Shown: positions 34,967 to 44,459, counted from the stretch's first letter. The stretch is 64,000 nucleotides of DNA from Streptomyces sp. A0642 (GCF_004795105.1 NZ_SSBL01000005.1:248001-312000); one strand, 5' to 3'. Translations and numbers: made by a program. Notes: generated by a model from the sequence alone, not told the origin.

Positions 34967-37186
34967 TCAGCCTACGTGGCGCAGCGGACGGGCAGACGGG
35001 GCTTCGGGCACCCCACGGCGTGGCCTGCGCAGCGGCCGCCAGGCGCGCTCGCCGAGGAGGAGCAGGGCGGACGGCAGGATCATCATCCGGATGACCACCG
35101 CGTCCAGCAGCACCGCGACTGCCAGGCAGAAGCCCATCTGCTTCATCTCCGTGAGGTGAAGGAAGACGAAGGCCGCGAAGATCGTGACCATGACCAGCGC
35201 AGCGCTCGTCACCACCTTCGCCGAACGGTCGATGCCGTCGACTACCGCCGCACGGGCCGTCATTCCGTGCTCCATGGCCTCCTTGATCCGGCTGACGACG
35301 AATACCTGGTAGTCCATCGACAGGCCGAACAGAAGCACGAAGAGGAAGAGCGGCACCCTGGACGCGATGGCGCCGAGGGAGTCGAAGTCGAGCACTCCCT
35401 CCGCCCATGTCCCCTGGAAGACCAGCACGAGGGCGCCGAGCGCGGCAGCTGCGGAGAGCAGGTTGAGGACGACTCCGAGCAGGCCGACGATCACCGAGCG
35501 GAAGGCCAGCGCGGTCGTCACGAAGGTCAGCAGCAGGAGGAACCCGATCACCAGCGGCAGCTTGCCGCGCTCGTGGTGCACATAGTCCTGGCCGCGGGCC
35601 ACGTCACCGCTGACAGCGATGTCGGTCCCCTTCAATTTGCCTATGTCTTCGGCGATGTAGCGCTCGCGCAGGTGATCCAGGGAGGCGATCGCCTCGTGGG
35701 ACGGCGCCGGGTAGGGCACCGCGAGCTCCAGCACGCTGATCCGGCCGTCGGCGGAGGTTCGCACCACGGGCTCGGGGGTGCGGGCGAAGAGCGGGTCCGT
35801 CTGGGCGGTCCTGCCCAGCTCCGTCAGCGCCTGTCTGACCTCGGGGCCTCGGTCGGGGGTGCTCCGGGCCACCACCTCGTGTTTGACCAGGAGTTCGGGG
35901 AATGCCGCGGTCAGCCGGTCGTACACCTGCATGGCGGGGATGGAGCGGGAGAAGGTGTCCTTGCCCGGGTCGATGAGCTTGAGGCCCAGTGCCGGCGTGG
36001 CCACCGCGAGCATGACCAGGACCGATACGCACAGGGTGATCGCCGGGTGGCGCTGTGCGGGTCGCATGACGGTGCCGAACACTCGCCCGTTCTCGGGCTT
36101 CCCGGCCTTCGCCGGCTTCGCAGGGGTGGGGGTGCCCCGCTTCGCCCGCCGGGCGGCCTTCTTCGCGATGCGGCGTTCGGCCCGGTGTCCGAGCTTCACG
36201 AGCAGTGCCGGCAGCACGGTGAGCGAGCTGAGGACGGCCACGGCGACGACGAGGATGGTGCCGGTCGCCAGCGAGGAGAAGATGACGTCGGTCGCCAGGT
36301 AGAGGGTGGCGGTGCAGACGATCACAGCGAGGCCGGAGACCACCACGGCCCGGCCCGCGGTCGCCGCGGCGAGCTCCACGAGCGCCTCGGGGCCCAGCCG
36401 GCCGTCCGCCCGGGCCCGCTCCTCGCGTTCCCGCTTGAGGTAGAAGAGGGTGTAGTCGACGCCGACCGCCAGCCCCATCAGCAGGATCATGTTGGTCCCC
36501 ACGCCGGGATCGGGCATCAAGTGCGACGCCAGCATGGCCAGGCCCATCGTCGCCGCGATCGAGGAGAGCGCCAGCAGCAGCGGCACACCGGCCATGACGA
36601 CCGAGCCGAATACGATCAGCAGGATGACGAGCGTCACCGGCAGGGAGAGGCGTTCGGACAGTGCGAGGTCTTCCCCGCGCTGGTCGTTGACGCCCTTGCT
36701 GATCGCGGGCGAGCCGGTCTCCTCCACGATCAGGTCCGGGTGGGCGGCGGCCACCTGCGCGGTCCGGTCGAGGAGCGGCACGACGTTCTTCTTGGCGTCC
36801 AGCTCCGCGCCGTTCATGACCACAGTGACCCGCAGGGCCGTGCCGTCCGTCGAGCGGACGGGCGGTGCCACGCTGTCCACCTCGGACAGCGCGTCCATGC
36901 GTGCGGTGAGGTCACGGGCCGCGGCGGCGGCCCGTTCGGTGTCCAGGGGGCCTGACTTCGCCCGGATCAGTATGTGTTCGGTGGGCCGGCGCTGGAGGCC
37001 GCCGTCGGTGGCCATCGACTCAGCGTGTCCCGCCTCGCCGACCCAGAAGTCCTTGGTGGTGGCGGGGTTGCTGCCGGCGGCGATGCCCGCGCCGAGGCAC
37101 AGCAGCACGAAGACGAACCAGCCGACGATCGCGCGCCACGGATGCCGGGCGCTCCAACGAGCCATATGTGCGGGTCGCATTTCCAT
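34967..37186 (-). CDS. MMPL-family RND transporter
   Basis: 739 residues with two repeats of the RND membrane domain, 11-12 helices in all. A large outer loop lies after helix 1 (residues 45-185), a cluster of helices at 195-345, a basic linker (KKAARRAKRGTPTPAKPAKA), a second loop and helices at 560-710. LMGLAVGVDYTLFYLKRERE and LLFGLSMDYQVFVVSRIKEA contain the proton-relay Asp. Such proteins export lipids or drugs. The two-component pair downstream probably controls it. Confidence 0.93.
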   Translation of the reverse strand: MEMRPAHMARWSARHPWRAIVGWFVFVLLCLGAGIAAGSNPATTKDFWVGEAGHAESMATDGGLQRRPTEHILIRAKSGPLDTERAAAAARDLTARMDALSEVDSVAPPVRSTDGTALRVTVVMNGAELDAKKNVVPLLDRTAQVAAAHPDLIVEETGSPAISKGVNDQRGEDLALSERLSLPVTLVILLIVFGSVVMAGVPLLLALSSIAATMGLAMLASHLMPDPGVGTNMILLMGLAVGVDYTLFYLKREREERARADGRLGPEALVELAAATAGRAVVVSGLAVIVCTATLYLATDVIFSSLATGTILVVAVAVLSSLTVLPALLVKLGHRAERRIAKKAARRAKRGTPTPAKPAKAGKPENGRVFGTVMRPAQRHPAITLCVSVLVMLAVATPALGLKLIDPGKDTFSRSIPAMQVYDRLTAAFPELLVKHEVVARSTPDRGPEVRQALTELGRTAQTDPLFARTPEPVVRTSADGRISVLELAVPYPAPSHEAIASLDHLRERYIAEDIGKLKGTDIAVSGDVARGQDYVHHERGKLPLVIGFLLLLTFVTTALAFRSVIVGLLGVVLNLLSAAAALGALVLVFQGTWAEGVLDFDSLGAIASRVPLFLFVLLFGLSMDYQVFVVSRIKEAMEHGMTARAAVVDGIDRSAKVVTSAALVMVTIFAAFVFLHLTEMKQMGFCLAVAVLLDAVVIRMMILPSALLLLGERAWRPLRRPRRGVPEAPSARPLRHVG

Positions 37187-37323
37187 GCGTCCATGCTGGT
37201 TCGCGGAGAGCTTCCTCCGGCAGCCTCGACCGGTGGAACCGGCACTCCACCGACTGGTGGACCCGGGCCGGGGGCCCGCCCCCGTATCGTCGTCGTAGAC
37301 GGGTCGTCCAGCTCGCGGTCAGG

Positions 37324-37917
37324 TCAGAGACGTGCAGCCAGGCGGACCTTCACCTCGGGCCATTCGTCAACGAGCAACGAGAAGTAGACGGTGTCGCGCC
37401 AGGTGCCGTCGTGGCGGCGGCGGTGGCGCCGCAACACACCTTCGCGCCGGGCTCCGAGCCGGGCGATAGCGTCCTGAGAGCGGACGTTGAGATGGTCGGT
37501 TTTCAACTGGACTCGCCCCATGCCCAGTTCCTCGAACGCATGCCCCAGCAGAAGAAGCTTCGTCTCGGTATTGACCGCCGAGCGCCAGTGGGAGCGGCCG
37601 TACCAGGTCGAGCCGATCTCCAACCGTTCGTGGGCCACGTCGATGTCCATGTAGGTGGTCCAGCCGACCGCCTTGCCGCTCGCAAGGTGGATGACGGCGA
37701 ACGGGACGTACTCCCCACGCCGCGCCGCCGCGAGCAGGTTCGTGAGCTTCTCGCCGAGCTCGTCCGGGGTGTGCGGGGTCGGTCCCCCCTGCCAGCGCCA
37801 GACCTCGTCGTCACCGCCCCCGGCGGCGAAGAGGTCATCCAGGTGGTCCGGGGACAGCGGCTCGACGCGGACGTGGCGGCCGGTGAGGGTCACGGGGAGC
37901 GGGGTGGTGGCAGACAT
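37324..37917 (-). CDS. GNAT-family N-acetyltransferase
   Basis: 197 residues. TLTGRHVRVEPLSPDHLDDL, EIGSTWYGRSHWRSAVNTET (near the CoA site), and LGMGRVQLKTDHLNVRSQDA with IARLGARREGVLRRH are the RimJ/RimL-type acetyltransferase pattern. It is soluble; the substrate may be a protein N-terminus or small amine. It follows the MMPL gene in the leftward set but is separated by its own promoter region. Confidence 0.9.
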   Translation of the reverse strand: MSATTPLPVTLTGRHVRVEPLSPDHLDDLFAAGGGDDEVWRWQGGPTPHTPDELGEKLTNLLAAARRGEYVPFAVIHLASGKAVGWTTYMDIDVAHERLEIGSTWYGRSHWRSAVNTETKLLLLGHAFEELGMGRVQLKTDHLNVRSQDAIARLGARREGVLRRHRRRHDGTWRDTVYFSLLVDEWPEVKVRLAARL

Positions 37918-37975
37918 GCCGGAATGCTAGCCCATTTCGAACTAGACAGATTGGATTTACGTACTAATGCAAACT

Positions 37976-38740
37976 TCAGTGAGGGTTCTCCGCGTCTTCC
38001 GCACCCGTCCGCGCTTCGCGCAGAGCCGCCGCCGCTTCCCGGATCGCCGGCAGTTCCGCGTACAGCGCCTCGCCGGGGCAGTTGGTCTGGTATGCGTCGC
38101 GGTGGCCGGAGATGACGTGCAGCACGGCCGCTCTGCCCTTCGGGTACCTGCTCGCGTCGTTCGTCGAGACCAGCCGCACCGTGCCGCGCGGATCGGCCCC
38201 CGGCCGCAACTTCCACGCGGCCACCTCCGCCAGCGCGCGGAGGAGGACCCGCGGCACCTCGGCCCCTCGCCCGTAGTTGCCCAGCACGGCTATGCCCACG
38301 CTGTCCGCGTTGAAGCCCGTAGTGTGCGCCCCGCGCACCTGACGCGTGATGCCTCCGGCCCGGCCCTCGTAGATCGTGCCGCACCGGTCGACGAGGAAGT
38401 TGTAGCCGATGTCGTCCCAGCCGTTGCCCTTGATGTGGGCCTCCTCGACCGCCTGCAGCATGCGTGGCACGTCCGCACAGTCGTAGGTGTTGGACTCGCC
38501 CGTGTGATGGATGAAGACCGCCCGGACGGCGCCCGTGTAGACAGCGTGCTCCCGCACCATGCTCTCGTCCGCGTGCCAGGCGGCCCGGGTGACGATCGTC
38601 GGCTGCGGGACCCCGGGCGTCCGCTCCTGCACCGGGGCGTCGGGCGGAGGCAGCGCGAAGCGCACCGGGGCGTCCCGCAGCATCAGCAGGGTGAGCGGGA
38701 GGACCGCGGCGACCGGCCAGAGTCGGTGACGGAGCCACAT
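37976..38740 (-). CDS. Secreted N-acetylmuramoyl-L-alanine amidase / peptidoglycan recognition protein
   Basis: 254 residues with an N-terminal helix (LWPVAAVLPLTLLML). The PGRP/amidase-2 domain has PTIVTRAAWHADES, FIHHTGESNTYDC (zinc His), GWDDIGYNFLVDRCGTIYEG and VISGHRDAYQTNCPGE (zinc His and Cys). It is expected to cut the muramyl-Ala bond. It ends close to the GNAT gene and follows the large membrane protein gene in the same direction. Confidence 0.93.
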   Translation of the reverse strand: MWLRHRLWPVAAVLPLTLLMLRDAPVRFALPPPDAPVQERTPGVPQPTIVTRAAWHADESMVREHAVYTGAVRAVFIHHTGESNTYDCADVPRMLQAVEEAHIKGNGWDDIGYNFLVDRCGTIYEGRAGGITRQVRGAHTTGFNADSVGIAVLGNYGRGAEVPRVLLRALAEVAAWKLRPGADPRGTVRLVSTNDASRYPKGRAAVLHVISGHRDAYQTNCPGEALYAELPAIREAAAALREARTGAEDAENPH

Positions 38741-38879
38741 GGGACCACCCTGCGGCCTCGTGGCCCGGCGCGCAGATGCGGTGGCCGATCGGGTGAAACC
38801 GCTGGTCCGGACCGCGCCCCGCGCGGGGTCGGCGGCCCTGCCGTCCGGTACGGCCCGTGCTCCGGGGCAGCAGCCCCCA

Positions 38880-38924
38880 CCGGATCAGCACCCGCCGGAT
38901 CAGCAACCACCGGGTCAGCAGCCG
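38880..38924. repeat. 15-bp tandem repeat x3 across a stop codon
   Basis: CCGGATCAGCACCCG, CCGGATCAGCAACCA and CCGGGTCAGCAGCCG are contiguous. The third carries the stop of the membrane protein gene on the minus strand; all three contain TCA at the same place. Confidence 0.88.
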
Positions 38925-40597
38925 CCGCGGGGTATCCGGTACGCCGAGTCCAGTCGGTAGGTGCCGCCCTTCGGCACCGTCAGCCTCGTCCACTCGCCGT
39001 CCTGGCGCAGGCAGCCGCCGGTCGCCCCGTCGATGCCGCTCACCCGCAGCCACGGCGAATGGGCGAGGCGGATGGTCACCGATCCCGCCTCCGGCATCCG
39101 CACCACCAGCTCGGCGTCGTCGCCGCGTATGACCTCGGCGGGGGCCTCCACCAGGGGCGTCGCGTCCCGGACCCGGTAGATCGTCCACCCGGCGTCCTGC
39201 CACACCTGCTGCAGCCAGGGCTGCCCGGCCCTGACCAGGGCTGCCTCGGCCTCGGCGGGTCCGTCGGGCTGTCCGTGGTGCAGCACCACGTAGCCGACAG
39301 CCCACCGGTCCAGCCAGGCCCGGTAGCCGACGGGGGACAACATCCCGTCGTAGAAGAGCCGCCCCCGTTCGACGTCGAGCTGGCGGTTCCAGCCACGCGC
39401 CATGTTCACGTGCGGGGCGAGTACGGCCGCCTCCCGGTGGTTGCGGGCCGGGACGACCTCCACGCGGCCGCGGTCGGCGCCGAGACGGTGGAGTTCACCC
39501 ACCACGCCCTGGGTTCGGGACGCCCAGGCCGGCACCGACGTCGACACCCGGAGGTCGTCCGCGGTCTTGTCGACCAGCCAGTTGGCGGACAGGACGAGGG
39601 CCACCGCCATCATGGCCGTCCGCGCCCAGGCCTTCTCCCGTACGAGGGCCAGGACCGCCGCGAGCAGGACGGGCACGGCGACGAGACCGAGCAGCCGCTC
39701 CACGTTGGTGCCGATCGGCGAGGCGATGAGGAAGGTGAGCAGCACGCCGACGGCGTACACCACGGCGCCGTAGCGCAGCAGACGCCATTCCCGTCCCGCT
39801 GGGGCGGCGACGGCCAGGACGGCAGAGACGACGATCGGCATCCACAGCCGGTTGGCGTGCATGGGCTGTTCACCGTCGAACGGGAAGAGCACCGTGGTGG
39901 CGCCCAGGACGGTGAAGAACGGCACCATCAGCACCGCGCCCTTCCGCCACTGGCGGTCCAGGAGGTACGCCGCCCCCGCCACCACGAGAAAGAGCCCGGC
40001 GACCGGACTGGCCATCGTCGCCAGCGCCCCGGCCACCAGGGCGGTCACCGAACGGTGGGCATACAGGCAGGCGACGAGGCCGATGGCCACACCCAGAGCG
40101 AAGGTCGTACGTCCCGACGCCACGTTGCACCACAGCGCGAGCGCGGCGAGGACCGCGGGACAGAGGGCGTGCCGCGTCCCTCTGCGTACGAAGAGGAGGG
40201 CCATGAGCCAGGTGCCCGCGATCCCGGCCGCCACGGAGACCGTACGCACACCGAGGAAGGCCATTACATAAGAGGAGAAGACGCTGTAGTTGGCCGTGTG
40301 CATCCCTCCGTACCAGGAGAGGTTGTAGGCCGTACCGGGGTGTCGGGCGGTGAACCCCGACCAGGCCAGCTGCGCGGCGAGGTCACCGCCACCGGTGGCC
40401 AGGACGGCAGCCCACACGGCGTAGAGGGGGACGACGACGGCCACGGCCACGACCGGGACTCGTTGCCGCCGCCACCACGGCCTCCGGCCTTGGGGCTCCC
40501 CGCCCCGCTGCCGCGGGATGCGGACCTCCCCTGTGCGGCCACGCCTTATGCCCTCTACGTCCCCTGCTGCTGTCCGCAACTCCCCGTTGGCATACAC
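38915..40597 (-). CDS. Large polytopic membrane protein of unknown function
   Basis: 560 residues. About 10 membrane helices lie between residues 50 and 350, a soluble mixed domain follows (ARNHREAAVLAPHVNMARGW; FYDGMLSPVGYRAWLDRW) and a beta-sandwich-like tail ends in a Cys. The topology (polytopic half plus extracellular C-terminal domain) resembles GT-C glycosyltransferases, but no family was recognised. ATG at 40597 precedes a basic N-terminus. It may be co-transcribed with the amidase gene downstream. Confidence 0.72.
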   Translation of the reverse strand: MYANGELRTAAGDVEGIRRGRTGEVRIPRQRGGEPQGRRPWWRRQRVPVVAVAVVVPLYAVWAAVLATGGGDLAAQLAWSGFTARHPGTAYNLSWYGGMHTANYSVFSSYVMAFLGVRTVSVAAGIAGTWLMALLFVRRGTRHALCPAVLAALALWCNVASGRTTFALGVAIGLVACLYAHRSVTALVAGALATMASPVAGLFLVVAGAAYLLDRQWRKGAVLMVPFFTVLGATTVLFPFDGEQPMHANRLWMPIVVSAVLAVAAPAGREWRLLRYGAVVYAVGVLLTFLIASPIGTNVERLLGLVAVPVLLAAVLALVREKAWARTAMMAVALVLSANWLVDKTADDLRVSTSVPAWASRTQGVVGELHRLGADRGRVEVVPARNHREAAVLAPHVNMARGWNRQLDVERGRLFYDGMLSPVGYRAWLDRWAVGYVVLHHGQPDGPAEAEAALVRAGQPWLQQVWQDAGWTIYRVRDATPLVEAPAEVIRGDDAELVVRMPEAGSVTIRLAHSPWLRVSGIDGATGGCLRQDGEWTRLTVPKGGTYRLDSAYRIPRGGC

Positions 40598-40687
40598 CCG
40601 GCAACCCTAAAGGCTGCCCCACCGGCCGACACGCCCCGGCCGGGGGCGGGCGATATTCTGAGGACAGCGGGGCCGGCGACGGCCACC

Positions 40688-40743
40688 GGGCGGCGGAGGG
40701 GCCCGCCGTACCGAACCGCGGCGAAAGCCGCCGACGGTCCCCA
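40688..40743 (+). ncRNA. Fluoride-riboswitch-like leader of the crcB operon
   Basis: The order GGGC, GGAGGGGCC, CGCC, AACCGCGGC, GAAA, GCCGC, CGACGGTCCCC copies the layout of the fluoride (crcB) riboswitch. It has a first stem, a segment able to pair with the 3' end (GGGGCC with GGTCCCC), a small AACC-led hairpin and a closing strand. The conserved GAUG and UGAUG cores are replaced by GGCG and CGACG. It lies 54 bases before the first crcB gene. Confidence is limited because of these changes. Confidence 0.45.
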
Positions 40744-40796
40744 TGTGCGTATATCCGCACCCGCGTCGGGCGGGCGCCCGAGCAGGTAGGAGCCGT

Positions 40797-41243
40797 GTGT
40801 CCACAGAATCCGTGTCCACCGAGCCGGTGTCCGCGAGATCCCGCGACCCGCAGACCGCCGTCGTCGCCGCGGTCGCTCTCGGCGGCGCGGCCGGCGCGTC
40901 CGCCCGCTACGGAGCCGCGCTCCTGTGGCCCACCGCGACGGGCGGATTCCCGTGGACGACCCTCGTGGTGAACGTCGTCGGCTGCGCGGTGATCGGTGTG
41001 TTCATGGTGGTGATCAGCGAAGTGTGGACGGCCCACCGCCTGGTACGGCCGTTCTTCGGCACCGGGGTGCTGGGCGGGTTCACCACGTTCTCGACGTATG
41101 CCGTGGACATCGAGCGCCTCGTGGACGGCGGCCGGATCCGTGCCGGTCTGGTCTACACGGGACTGACACTGCTCGCGGCCCTCGCGGCGGTGTGGAGCGC
41201 GGTGTGGCTGACGCGCCGCGCACTGGCGTGGAGGCAGGCATGA
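40797..41243 (+). CDS. crcB: Fluoride channel CrcB/FluC, subunit 1
   Basis: 148 residues with four membrane helices. The signatures are [30 protein letters not shown] (pore Asn) and [16 protein letters not shown], which carries the phenylalanines of the fluoride track. GTG at 40797 has AGGAG four bases upstream. It overlaps the next gene by four bases (ATGA). It exports fluoride passively from the cytoplasm, usually as a dimer with the second subunit. Confidence 0.93.
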   Translation: MSTESVSTEPVSARSRDPQTAVVAAVALGGAAGASARYGAALLWPTATGGFPWTTLVVNVVGCAVIGVFMVVISEVWTAHRLVRPFFGTGVLGGFTTFSTYAVDIERLVDGGRIRAGLVYTGLTLLAALAAVWSAVWLTRRALAWRQA

Positions 41244-41590
41244 CGACGGGCACATCAGCGGGTATGCGGCTGACCGTCCTGGTCGGCGAGTCCGACACCT
41301 GGCACCACCGGCCGGTCTGCACGGAGATCGTGCACCGCGCGCACGCGGCGGGCCTGGCGGGCGCCAGCGTGTTCCGCGGGATCGAGGGGTTCGGCGCGTC
41401 CTCGGTGATCCACACCCAACGGCTGCTGTCGCTCAGCGAGGACCTGCCGGTGGCCGTGGTGATCGTGGACACGGAGGCCAAGGTCCGGGCGTTCCTGCCC
41501 CGCATCGCCGAACTGACCGGCGAGGGCACGGTCACGCTGGACGCCTGCGAGATCGTCCGCTCCGAGCCGGATTCCGGCAGCCGCCGGTGA
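41240..41590 (+). CDS. DUF190 domain protein of the fluoride operon
   Basis: 116 residues, soluble. The fold is PII-like: [59 protein letters not shown]. The genes on each side overlap it by four bases (ATGA with crcB-1, GTGA with crcB-2). DUF190 proteins often sit between crcB pairs; a regulatory role on the channel is inferred from the PII-like shape. Confidence 0.9.
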   Translation: MTTGTSAGMRLTVLVGESDTWHHRPVCTEIVHRAHAAGLAGASVFRGIEGFGASSVIHTQRLLSLSEDLPVAVVIVDTEAKVRAFLPRIAELTGEGTVTLDACEIVRSEPDSGSRR

Positions 41591-41961
41591 ACTGGCTTCT
41601 GGTGATCACCGGCGCGGCGGTGGGTGCCCCCCTGCGATATCTGACCGACCGGGCGGTGCAGTCCAGGCATGACACCGTCTTCCCGTGGGGGACCTTCGTG
41701 GTGAACGTGAGCGGCTGTCTGGTGCTGGGCCTGCTGACCGGCGCGGTGGCGGCCGGCGCCGCCTCCTCGCACGTGCAGCTGCTGCTCGGGACGGGGCTCT
41801 GCGGGGCGCTGACCACGTATTCGACGTTCAGTTACGAGACCCTGCGGCTGGCCGAGGGCGGGGCCCGGTTCTACGCGGCGGCCAATGCAGTGGTGAGCGT
41901 GATCGCGGGGCTCGGCGCGGCGTTCGCCGGCGTGACCATAGCCGAGGCCCTCTGGACCTGA
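41587..41961 (+). CDS. crcB: Fluoride channel CrcB/FluC, subunit 2
   Basis: 124 residues with four helices. [30 protein letters not shown] and [19 protein letters not shown] repeat the signatures of subunit 1. GTG overlaps the DUF190 stop. Paired crcB genes form heterodimeric or two distinct homodimeric channels in other bacteria. The operon is closed by a hairpin at 42040. Confidence 0.93.
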   Translation: MNWLLVITGAAVGAPLRYLTDRAVQSRHDTVFPWGTFVVNVSGCLVLGLLTGAVAAGAASSHVQLLLGTGLCGALTTYSTFSYETLRLAEGGARFYAAANAVVSVIAGLGAAFAGVTIAEALWT

Positions 41962-42039
41962 GGCGGCGTGACGCTGGGGCCGACGCCCGGCGGAGCCGAC
42001 GCCCAGGGGGCCTGACCCTGGAGCCGACACCCGCACACG

Positions 42040-42078
42040 CCGAGACCCGGCCCCCCTCTCGGGAAGACCGGGTCTCGG
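42040..42078. terminator. Terminator between the crcB operon and the SCO5918-like gene
   Basis: CCGAGACCCGG pairs perfectly with CCGGGTCTCGG. It serves the crcB operon from the left and the SCO5918-like gene from the right. Confidence 0.8.
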
Positions 42079-42094
42079 TGGGTGACTGTGCGGC

Positions 42095-42400
42095 TCAGGC
42101 GTCCGGCGTGCCCAGTGCGGCCGAGGCCACTTCCAGGGGGCTGAGCACCACGGGCGCGGCGGGAGCCGGGACGGGACGGCAGGTGAAGCCGAGGCGCGAG
42201 AGCGCCCTGGTCACCTCACCGGCCGAGAAGTCGCGGCGGTCCTGCCGGGTGATGACCTCGCCCACCTGCTTGACGGGGTACACACGACGGCTGATGATCA
42301 CCGATTCCCCGGTGACGGGTTCGGGCTTGATGCCCTTCATCGATTCCTCGACCTCGTGCTTGAACAGGTCGAACGGGAAACGGGCGATGACGCAGCGCAT
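42095..42400 (-). CDS. SCO5918-family protein
   Basis: 101 residues, MRCVIARFPFDLFKHEVEES, then KPEPVTGESVIISRRVYPVK and SAGEVTRALSRLGFTC. The order here (this gene, DEAD-box helicase, cold-shock gene) matches the SCO5918-SCO5921 region of S. coelicolor as I recall it. It is a small soluble protein of unknown role, possibly linked to RNA processing at low temperature by its context. Confidence 0.88.
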   Translation of the reverse strand: MRCVIARFPFDLFKHEVEESMKGIKPEPVTGESVIISRRVYPVKQVGEVITRQDRRDFSAGEVTRALSRLGFTCRPVPAPAAPVVLSPLEVASAALGTPDA

Positions 42401-42451
42401 AGTGCCTCAACGGGTTCGGGGAGCGGAGCCGGGCGGGAACGCGGATATCGG

Positions 42452-44038
42452 TCAGGCGGCGCGGCCGCCGGCCGAGCGGCGCGGTGCGCCGCCGCCCCGC
42501 GGCTGGGAGGAGGACGACGAAGCGGCAACCGGCGACGAGCGGCGGGCCTGGGCCGGGCGGCTGCGCCGGCCGCGGGAGGAGGAGCCCCCCTTGGGGCGCT
42601 CGGACGCCGGCGAGGTGATGACCACGGGCACGCCGGAAGGGGCCTGCGCACCGGTGATCCGGCTCAGCTCGGCCTCGCCGGAGCGGACCTCGGCGACCTG
42701 CGGGGTGATCCCGGCGTCGGCCATCAGGCGCGTCATTTCGCGGCGCTGGTTGGGCAGCACCAGCGTGACGACGCTGCCGGACTCACCGGCACGGGCGGTA
42801 CGGCCGCCGCGGTGCAGGTAGTCCTTGTGGTCACTCGGCGGGTCCACGTTGACGACCAGGTCGAGGTTGTCGACGTGGATGCCTCGGGCCGCGACGTTCG
42901 TGGCGACCAGCACCGTGACGTGTCCGGTCTTGAACCGCGTCAGGGTCCGGGTGCGCTGCGGCTGGGACTTCCCGCCGTGCAGCGCCGCCGCCCGTACCCC
43001 GCTGCTGAGCAGGTGGTCGGTGAGCTTGTCCACGGCGTGCTTGGTGTCGAGGAACATGATCACCCGGCCGTCGCGGGCGGCGATCTCCGTCGTCGTGGCG
43101 TACTTGTCGGCGCCGCGGACGTAGAGCACGTGGTGCTCCATCGTCGTGACCGCACCGGCGGCCGGGTCGACCGAGTGGACGACCGGGTCGTGCAGGTAGC
43201 GACGGACCAGCAGGTCGACGTTGCGGTCCAGGGTGGCCGAGAACAGCATCCGCTGGCCCTCCGGCTGCACCTGGTCGAGCAGCTCGGTGACCTGCGGCAT
43301 GAAGCCCATGTCGGCCATCTGGTCGGCTTCGTCCAGGACGGTGATGGAGACGCGGTCCAGGGTGCAGTCGCCGCGCTCGATCAGGTCCTTGAGGCGACCG
43401 GGAGTGGCGACGACGACCTCGGCGCCCCCGCGCAGTGCTGCGGACTGGCGGCCGATCGACATGCCGCCGACGACGGTGGCCATCCGCAGCTTGAGCGAGC
43501 GGGCGTACGGGGTGAGCGCGTCGGTGACCTGCTGGGCCAGTTCCCGGGTGGGCACGAGGACCAGGGCCAGCGGGCGGCGGGAGTCGGCGCGCCGTCCTTC
43601 GATACGGGCCAGCAGGGCCAGGCCGAAGGCGAGCGTCTTGCCGGAGCCGGTGCGGCCGCGGCCGAGCACGTCGCGGCCGGCCAGGGAGTTCGGAAGCGTG
43701 GCCGCCTGGATCGGGAACGGCACGCTGACGCCCTCGGTGGTGAGCGCCGCGAGCAGGGGTGCGGGCATGTCGAGATCGGCGAAGGCCTCGACGGCGGGCA
43801 GTCCCGGGGTGATGGTCGTCGGCAGAGCGAACTCGCCCTGCTTGGCGGCGGGGCGGCGGCCGTAGCCACCACCGGAGCGCTGGGACGAGGCGCCGAAGCG
43901 TCCCTGTCCGACACCCTGGCGGCCCGGAGCCTGCGAGCGGAAGCCGCCGCCGCTCGAACGGGAGCCGCCGGAACTGGCGCCACCACTGCGGGTACGGGAG
44001 AAACGGTCATTGGAACGAGCTGTGCGATCGCGGTTCAT
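42452..44038 (-). CDS. DEAD-box RNA helicase
   Basis: 528 residues. A Gly/Ser/Arg-rich N-tail (70 residues) and a basic low-complexity C-tail flank the core. Motifs in order: Q (FPIQAATLPNSL), I (GRTGSGKT), Ia (PTRELAQQ), Ib (TPGR), II (DEAD in VLDEADQM), III (SAT), IV (VIMFLDTKHAV), V (ATNVAARGIH) and VI (HRGGRTARAG). It unwinds RNA duplexes in the cytoplasm. The cold-shock gene lies next to it. A hairpin sits just before its ribosome site. Confidence 0.95.
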   Translation of the reverse strand: MNRDRTARSNDRFSRTRSGGASSGGSRSSGGGFRSQAPGRQGVGQGRFGASSQRSGGGYGRRPAAKQGEFALPTTITPGLPAVEAFADLDMPAPLLAALTTEGVSVPFPIQAATLPNSLAGRDVLGRGRTGSGKTLAFGLALLARIEGRRADSRRPLALVLVPTRELAQQVTDALTPYARSLKLRMATVVGGMSIGRQSAALRGGAEVVVATPGRLKDLIERGDCTLDRVSITVLDEADQMADMGFMPQVTELLDQVQPEGQRMLFSATLDRNVDLLVRRYLHDPVVHSVDPAAGAVTTMEHHVLYVRGADKYATTTEIAARDGRVIMFLDTKHAVDKLTDHLLSSGVRAAALHGGKSQPQRTRTLTRFKTGHVTVLVATNVAARGIHVDNLDLVVNVDPPSDHKDYLHRGGRTARAGESGSVVTLVLPNQRREMTRLMADAGITPQVAEVRSGEAELSRITGAQAPSGVPVVITSPASERPKGGSSSRGRRSRPAQARRSSPVAASSSSSQPRGGGAPRRSAGGRAA

Positions 44039-44049
44039 ACGGAACCTTT

Positions 44050-44072
44050 CCTCGATATGGCGCGTATCGAGG
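44050..44072 (-). promoter_or_regulatory. Hairpin abutting the helicase ribosome site
   Basis: CCTCGATA pairs with TATCGAGG, an 8-bp stem. On the minus strand its 3' arm ends in GAGG, which continues into the ribosome site GAGGAAAGG six bases before the ATG. It could occlude the site. Confidence 0.5.
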
Positions 44073-44383
44073 AATTCATTGCGCGACGAGCGGCACAAGA
44101 ATCGCAAGAACGGGCCGTTGGCATACGTGAACGAAGCCCGGCAGCCTGTCTTGAGCCGATACGGGCCCGGCAGAACCGGGTCCGGTGCTTCGCAATGACG
44201 GACGAGCGGGCCCGGCGTCGGGCCTGCGTGTCTCGTCACGGGGCTCCGGCGGACCGGTGGTCCGGGAGCCATGGCGGATCGACCGCCGCAAGGTGAAGAG
44301 CGTGGGTCCTCTGTGCTTCCCCGGCGGCTCGTGGCGGTGGTGCCGGCACGGCGTGCACGGGGGCGGGCCCGGGAAAAGCAACG

Positions 44384-44418
44384 AGCTGGGGCCCGCACCC
44401 AAGGTGCGGGCCCCAGCT
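44384..44418. terminator. Terminator after the cold-shock gene
   Basis: AGCTGGGGCCCGCACC pairs perfectly with GGTGCGGGCCCCAGCT around CAA (16-bp stem). Confidence 0.88.
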
Positions 44419-44459
44419 GTGGATGCGCACTCAGCGCGTGAGCGCCGGTGTCATCAGAT

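Larger units (their letters stand above)
44039..44459. other. Leader of the helicase gene and terminator of the csp gene
   Basis: No gene is supported. It contains the hairpin 44050-44072 next to the helicase start and the csp terminator at 44384-44418. The 5' leader of the helicase gene is probably long, as is common for cold-induced genes. Confidence 0.5.

Noticed and set aside
34976-36955. A 659-codon plus-strand frame.
   Set aside because: Antisense shadow of the MMPL transporter; His/Gly/Arg-rich with no motif.
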